Positions 52,178 to 56,155 of a stretch of DNA of 56,155 nucleotides are shown here, one piece after another. The notes beneath the pieces were generated by a model that was given only the letters and a program-made list of their open reading frames with translations, did no database searches and was not told the origin of the DNA. How positions within the stretch are numbered: the first letter of the stretch is position 1; each line of letters begins with the position of its first letter. The position numbers were made by a program, and so were the translations under genes. This stretch comes from Phascolarctobacterium sp. (lineage in GTDB: Bacteria; Bacillota; Negativicutes; Acidaminococcales; Acidaminococcaceae), in assembly GCA_030523325.1 (NCBI GenBank), contig JAUNIS010000015.1, positions 1 to 56,155 on the forward strand, written 5' to 3'.

Positions 52178-52251
52178 AATATAACACATCCTGTGTTTTT
52201 AGTAAAGTACGATTTACTAAAGTATACTTTACTAAATTACACTTGACTAAA
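52178..52251 (-). promoter_or_regulatory. Promoter with four 15-bp tandem operator repeats (DUF234 ATPase gene)
   Basis: TTTAGTAAA/TTTACTAAA-type words start at 52198, 52213, 52228 and 52243, exactly 15 bp apart, and the inner pair forms the palindrome AAAGTATACTTT. On the minus strand a -35 TTTACT (52201-52206) lies in the last repeat and a -10 TATATT (52178-52183) follows after 17 bp. Four evenly spaced sites ending on the -35 element suggest cooperative repression. Confidence 0.6.
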
Positions 52252-52271
52252 TTGCAAAAATTTTTCAAAAT

Positions 52272-52319
52272 AAAAACCGCAAGCCTTAATTGGTTGTTAA
52301 AACCAAGAAAAACTTGCGG
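52272..52319 (-). terminator. Terminator after the second giant hybrid kinase
   Basis: A 7-bp CCGCAAG/CTTGCGG stem (52277-52283 with 52313-52319) encloses an inner TTGGTT/AACCAA hairpin. TTTTTATTTT follows on the minus strand, 48 bases past the kinase stop. Confidence 0.75.
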
Positions 52320-52367
52320 AAAATTTATTTTTTTGAAAACTGTCTTCGTCATCAAAGAACGAAACTT

Positions 52368-55300
52368 TTATTTTTTAATCCAACGGGACAATACTCTTGC
52401 CAACGCATGCATGTCAATAGGTTTTGCGATATGTTCGTTCATACCAGCGTTACGTGATTCTTCCACGTCTTGAGCAAAAGCGTTCGCCGTCATCGCGATA
52501 ATGGGCACACGTTTTGCATAAGAATTATCCATTGCTCGAATAGCTCTCGTCGCCTCGTAGCCATTCATCTTCGGCATTTGAATATCCATGAAAATTAAAT
52601 CGTAGTAACCGTTGGCACATGCACTCATCTTATCTACTGCAACGGTACCATCTTCTGCGCATTCAACCTCGAGACCTGTCATCGAAAGAATCTCGGTAGC
52701 AATCTCACTGTTGAGTTCGTTGTCTTCAACGAGCAATACCCTGTGACCAGAAAGATCCATACTAGAAATATCTTCTAAAGGCTCCTCTTTATCCGAAACA
52801 TTTTCATCCTTGTTGATGATTGCGTCGAAAACTCTGACGAGACGAGACTTGAAGAGAGGCTTGGAGATGAATGCATCTACACCAGCAGCTCTCGCCTCTT
52901 GTTCGATATCACTCCAGTCGTAAGCCGAGATGATAATGATGGGTACGTCCGGTCCAACCTCCTCACGAATAACTCGCGCCGTATGCACGCCGTCCATGTC
53001 CGGCATCTTCCAATCAAGAATTACCGCGAAGAAATCATTTGCTGCCTCGTGATGTTCCACAACAGATGTGACTGCTTCCCTGCCAGAATTTACACCCTCA
53101 CTCTTCATGCCGATATCCTCTAGCATGATGCAAGCGGATTCACAGGCAACAGGATCGTCGTCGGCAACGAGAACACGTAAATCGTTAAATTCACTGTAAT
53201 CGATAGCATTTTCATCCTGCAGTTCGAGGAAGAGAGTTACTGTAAAGATAGAACCTTGGTCTAATTTACTCTTAACCTTGATGTCACCACCAGTCATACG
53301 GGCAATGTTACGAGCTATCGGCATGCCGAGGCCCGTTCCTTGAATCTTCGTAATACGTCCGTCCTCAGCTCTCGTAAAGGGGTCGAAGATTTGTTTTTGG
53401 AATTCCTCGGACATACCAATGCCATTATCCTCGAAGGTGAAGACGAAGCAACCTACCTTGGCTTTACCAGTTGGTTTTTCCTCAATGGTCAGAGTAATCT
53501 TGCCTCCATTAGGAGTATACTTAACAGCATTACTCATCATGTTCATAAAGATTTGTTGCATACGCAAGGAGTCGCCGATAACTTTTTCGTGCGTTACGTT
53601 ACGAATAGCAATATTAAAATCGTGTCCGTGCTCTTCGATTTGTGGCTGTACCATAGTCACCATATTTTCCACAAGCTCCGAAAGATTGAATTCTTCTTCA
53701 GAAAGATCCACCTTGCCAGATTCAATCTTGGACATATCGAGTATTTCGTTGATGAGAGCAAGCAAGTGCTTGGAGGCACCTGTGATTTTTTGCAAGCACT
53801 CGGTTACACGTTCTTTGTCGTCGATATGGGTTGCGGCAATAGCCGTCATACCGATGATACCATTCATCGGTGTACGAATATCGTGGGACATATTTGCGAG
53901 GAAGTCAGACTTAGCATGATTTGCAGATTCCGCTTGCGCAAGTGCGTCACGCAAGAGAACTTGTTGCTGCAATTCTTTGGCTTTCTCTTCTTGAATTCTC
54001 TGGAATGCATAGAAGACATGCGTCAAATTACCATTGTCATCAAAACCTGCGGGGATTGCAGCACCTCTGCACCAGCCCTGATACTTATCGACATATTCGA
54101 AGGACAGATAAGTTAAGTCCTTAAGCCTCGTACCAATGGTAGATAAATTGATAAACTCTAAAGATTTCTCTAAATATTCGTCGTCGACAACTTGACGAAC
54201 GACTTTATTCAATCCTTCCTGTGCACTATCGACAGATGTTTCCGTGCCACCAGAATTAGTTTTTAGAACTTCTATCTTGTCATTGAGAAGATCGACGTAA
54301 TAAGCAGCAAAATAAATTTGGTTCATGGATTGGATAATATCCAGTCTACGTCGTGTCTCTTCTAAAATTTTTTCTTCTTGGAGTTTATTATCTGTAACAT
54401 CCTTGCCACAGATAACAACTTTATTTCCTTGTTCGTTAGCCTTGATAAAAGTAAACTCGCCGTAGAATTTTCTGCCCAGGGCAATATCTTCAAAACGGAA
54501 TGTGTATGATTTTTCCTTTTGCAAACGTTTCATAACGTAAGCGGGATCCGTCATCATTATGCAGCGTTCACGATCATCAGGGGCAATATCATTACGGACG
54601 TAACTGCCCATAGACTCGGAATAACTAGCCGTCGCACCATATTTTTCACTGAAATCGTCCGAGGTTTTGTAGGTGCGCATCTCATCAGTTAACATATCTG
54701 CATAATACATCGTTGCAAATTGGCTACGAGAAGTATTAAAGACAATATGCTCTTCATCCATTTGTTTACGATGCATAATCTCACTGTAAGAGTATGCTGA
54801 GATGGCGCGCAAAAGGAAAAATTCGTTTTGATGCGACGCAGGATCGTCAATACCTATAAAACCTACGATTTTTCCTTCCACGAAAAGTGGTGCGGCCATT
54901 AAACTCTCAATGCCTTGCATAGTAAGAATTTTGTAAGCCTCTGAATCCGGGTCGTATTCATCGTTTACGGATGTAATGTATAATTCTTTATCTTTTTCGA
55001 AAACTTCAAACCAATAAGCAAAAGCTTCTGGAGGAACATCCTGCAAGTTATCGATTTCTTTTGAGACACCATGGTCCGCCCATTCATATGTATTGTCAAA
55101 GTTATGCTTAGGATTGTATTCGAAAATATAGGCACGTTTTGCGTTGTAATATTTGCCTAATGCTTCGAGCATGCCGTTGATAACGATACTAGAATCGGAA
55201 TTTTCGAACATCAGCCTTGTGCAATGCAAGAGAACCTGGGAGAGAGCTTGGTCACCCTGTTCTAAGCGCACGGACGCATCCACATCGCGAAAGGCTTGCA

Positions 55301-56155
55301 CGAGATATTCTTTGCCGTCTGAACCTTTAAACTTAGCGTAATTCGCATTATAGTAGAGAACTTCTCCATTTAACTTATCAACATTTACTAATCTGCGATA
55401 GGGAACAGTATAAATTCCTTTGACAGGAACTTTTTTTATGATTTCGTCAACACTCGATGTGAAGCGAACTCTTTCACGATCTTCGGGATGCACAAAGGTA
55501 TCGATATAGCAGCTCATTGCGTCATCAATAGAAACGCCTTCGCCCAAATTTTCTCCGAATAATTTTACAGCGCCATGATGAAAATCATTTTCTGAGGAAC
55601 GATAGATAATAAAATTTTTAGTAGCTACATCTATAAGCAACAACAAGTCGTACTCGTTGCCGAGAGCTTCGATAACCCCTTGTTGTCTTTGAATCTCTTC
55701 GAGGAATCTTTCTTTTGTTGAATTGCGAACGCTTGCACTGCCAACAACTTCATGTAATGCACGCGCGCAATACAAAATTTTAACAACGCGTCCCTGCTCG
55801 TCACGTTCGATGGGATACATGGCAGCTCTCGCCCAACCAGAAGTAATGCCGGTATAATCGTAGGTAATGATGTCTCTGTCCCCAATGCGACTAGCAATGC
55901 TTGCGTAATCGTTAAAGGCAGCAATCCCGCTGCGGTCTTCGTCCGTTGTCATGCGTTCGACCATACGTTGAAGAGCTACTGTCGCCTTGCCACGTTTACC
56001 TAAAATAGCCTCTACCGCCATAGTTGATTTAAGCATTTCAAAGGTATCCATTTGCAAATCTACAAGTACGATAGCAAAATAAATATTTGTCAGCGCCCTG
56101 AAGATTGCACTGCCAAAAACATCTTTTAAATGCTCCTCGGCAAAAAATTTTTTAT
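52368..56155 (-). CDS. Giant hybrid histidine kinase with GAF domain and two receivers (5' end outside the window)
   Basis: The frame is open to the right edge of the window, 1261 codons, and its first visible residues ([19 protein letters not shown]) align with residues 27-45 of the kinase at 46207, so only about 20-25 residues should be missing. In order: a recurring sensor module; a PAS-like module with [11 protein letters not shown]; a GAF domain (nt about 54770-55210; [19 protein letters not shown] to [16 protein letters not shown]); a PAS-like region with IAPDDRERC; another recurring module with [14 protein letters not shown] box [10 protein letters not shown]; ATPase; receiver 1 ([11 protein letters not shown]); receiver 2 ([11 protein letters not shown]). 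Catalytic residues are intact. The C-terminal 506 residues differ from those of the other kinase at about 49 positions only, whereas the middle sensor parts are unrelated. Confidence 0.92.
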   Translation of the reverse strand, partial: KKFFAEEHLKDVFGSAIFRALTNIYFAIVLVDLQMDTFEMLKSTMAVEAILGKRGKATVALQRMVERMTTDEDRSGIAAFNDYASIASRIGDRDIITYDYTGITSGWARAAMYPIERDEQGRVVKILYCARALHEVVGSASVRNSTKERFLEEIQRQQGVIEALGNEYDLLLLIDVATKNFIIYRSSENDFHHGAVKLFGENLGEGVSIDDAMSCYIDTFVHPEDRERVRFTSSVDEIIKKVPVKGIYTVPYRRLVNVDKLNGEVLYYNANYAKFKGSDGKEYLVQAFRDVDASVRLEQGDQALSQVLLHCTRLMFENSDSSIVINGMLEALGKYYNAKRAYIFEYNPKHNFDNTYEWADHGVSKEIDNLQDVPPEAFAYWFEVFEKDKELYITSVNDEYDPDSEAYKILTMQGIESLMAAPLFVEGKIVGFIGIDDPASHQNEFFLLRAISAYSYSEIMHRKQMDEEHIVFNTSRSQFATMYYADMLTDEMRTYKTSDDFSEKYGATASYSESMGSYVRNDIAPDDRERCIMMTDPAYVMKRLQKEKSYTFRFEDIALGRKFYGEFTFIKANEQGNKVVICGKDVTDNKLQEEKILEETRRRLDIIQSMNQIYFAAYYVDLLNDKIEVLKTNSGGTETSVDSAQEGLNKVVRQVVDDEYLEKSLEFINLSTIGTRLKDLTYLSFEYVDKYQGWCRGAAIPAGFDDNGNLTHVFYAFQRIQEEKAKELQQQVLLRDALAQAESANHAKSDFLANMSHDIRTPMNGIIGMTAIAATHIDDKERVTECLQKITGASKHLLALINEILDMSKIESGKVDLSEEEFNLSELVENMVTMVQPQIEEHGHDFNIAIRNVTHEKVIGDSLRMQQIFMNMMSNAVKYTPNGGKITLTIEEKPTGKAKVGCFVFTFEDNGIGMSEEFQKQIFDPFTRAEDGRITKIQGTGLGMPIARNIARMTGGDIKVKSKLDQGSIFTVTLFLELQDENAIDYSEFNDLRVLVADDDPVACESACIMLEDIGMKSEGVNSGREAVTSVVEHHEAANDFFAVILDWKMPDMDGVHTARVIREEVGPDVPIIIISAYDWSDIEQEARAAGVDAFISKPLFKSRLVRVFDAIINKDENVSDKEEPLEDISSMDLSGHRVLLVEDNELNSEIATEILSMTGLEVECAEDGTVAVDKMSACANGYYDLIFMDIQMPKMNGYEATRAIRAMDNSYAKRVPIIAMTANAFAQDVEESRNAGMNEHIAKPIDMHALARVLSRWIKK

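Noticed and set aside
53340..54116. A 258-codon plus-strand frame opposite the kinase at 52368
   Set aside because: It is the reverse strand of the conserved H-box/ATPase region; similar antisense frames occur opposite the paralogue, as expected from shared codon use.

Overview
The window looks like a diderm Firmicute of the class Negativicutes (Selenomonadales/Acidaminococcales-type gut anaerobe; genus not resolved). The coding is low-GC and Gram-positive-like, with strong GGAGG ribosome-binding sites, many TTG/GTG starts and a T-box leader. Yet it also carries a trimeric autotransporter adhesin with an outer-membrane barrel followed by an SLH domain, a combination that needs an outer membrane tethered to peptidoglycan. 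Most genes lie on the minus strand.

Layout. 486-5708: a giant YadA-type adhesin and a small exported TPR protein. 6028-10049: recD2, comF and an ion/carboxylate permease in one operon. 10172-12304 (plus strand): an AdoMet-decarboxylase-like protein without its catalytic serine, a HAD phosphatase and an exported pentapeptide-repeat protein. 12424-17304: metabolic and housekeeping genes (NSAR/OSBS-type enolase-superfamily enzyme, patatin-like lipase, FMN alpha-hydroxyacid oxidase, YajQ, DUF3783, O6-alkylguanine methyltransferase). 17358-21251: a codB cytosine permease with a phosphoribosyltransferase-like protein and a DUF1846 protein. 21387-26020: a tight five-gene operon of circularly permuted ATP-grasp, alpha-E, transglutaminase and two aspartoacylase-like proteins, one apparently dead. 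26222-28853: an HPt protein and a membrane hybrid kinase whose phosphoacceptor histidine is glutamine. 29307-35000: Fic protein, EamA transporter, an ABC exporter fused to a GNAT acetyltransferase, and two decayed genes. 35052-39065: a multi-PAS hybrid kinase. 39912-41623: a T-box-controlled TrpB2-like synthase. 41680-45085: an A+T-rich island with a second Fic protein and a DUF4417 / LHH nuclease / SMI1-KNR4 toxin-immunity cassette. 45100-56155: a small acidic protein, a Nudix hydrolase, two paralogous giant hybrid kinases (the last cut by the window edge) and a DUF234-type ATPase.

How it fits together. The window is rich in phosphorelay parts: four hybrid kinases with six receivers and one free-standing HPt, but no DNA-binding response regulator. 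Direct repeats of a TTCACAA-like half-site spaced exactly 11 bp occur upstream of the adhesin, the HPt/kinase pair and the large kinase at 35052-39065, and at the left edge. They suggest a shared winged-helix regulator linking surface adhesion and signalling. Separately, both Fic genes and the DUF234 ATPase have inverted or tandem repeats overlapping their predicted promoters, consistent with local autoregulation.

Limits: all functional calls are from reading translations by eye; no database search, alignment or folding was run. Residue counts and promoter calls are by hand.
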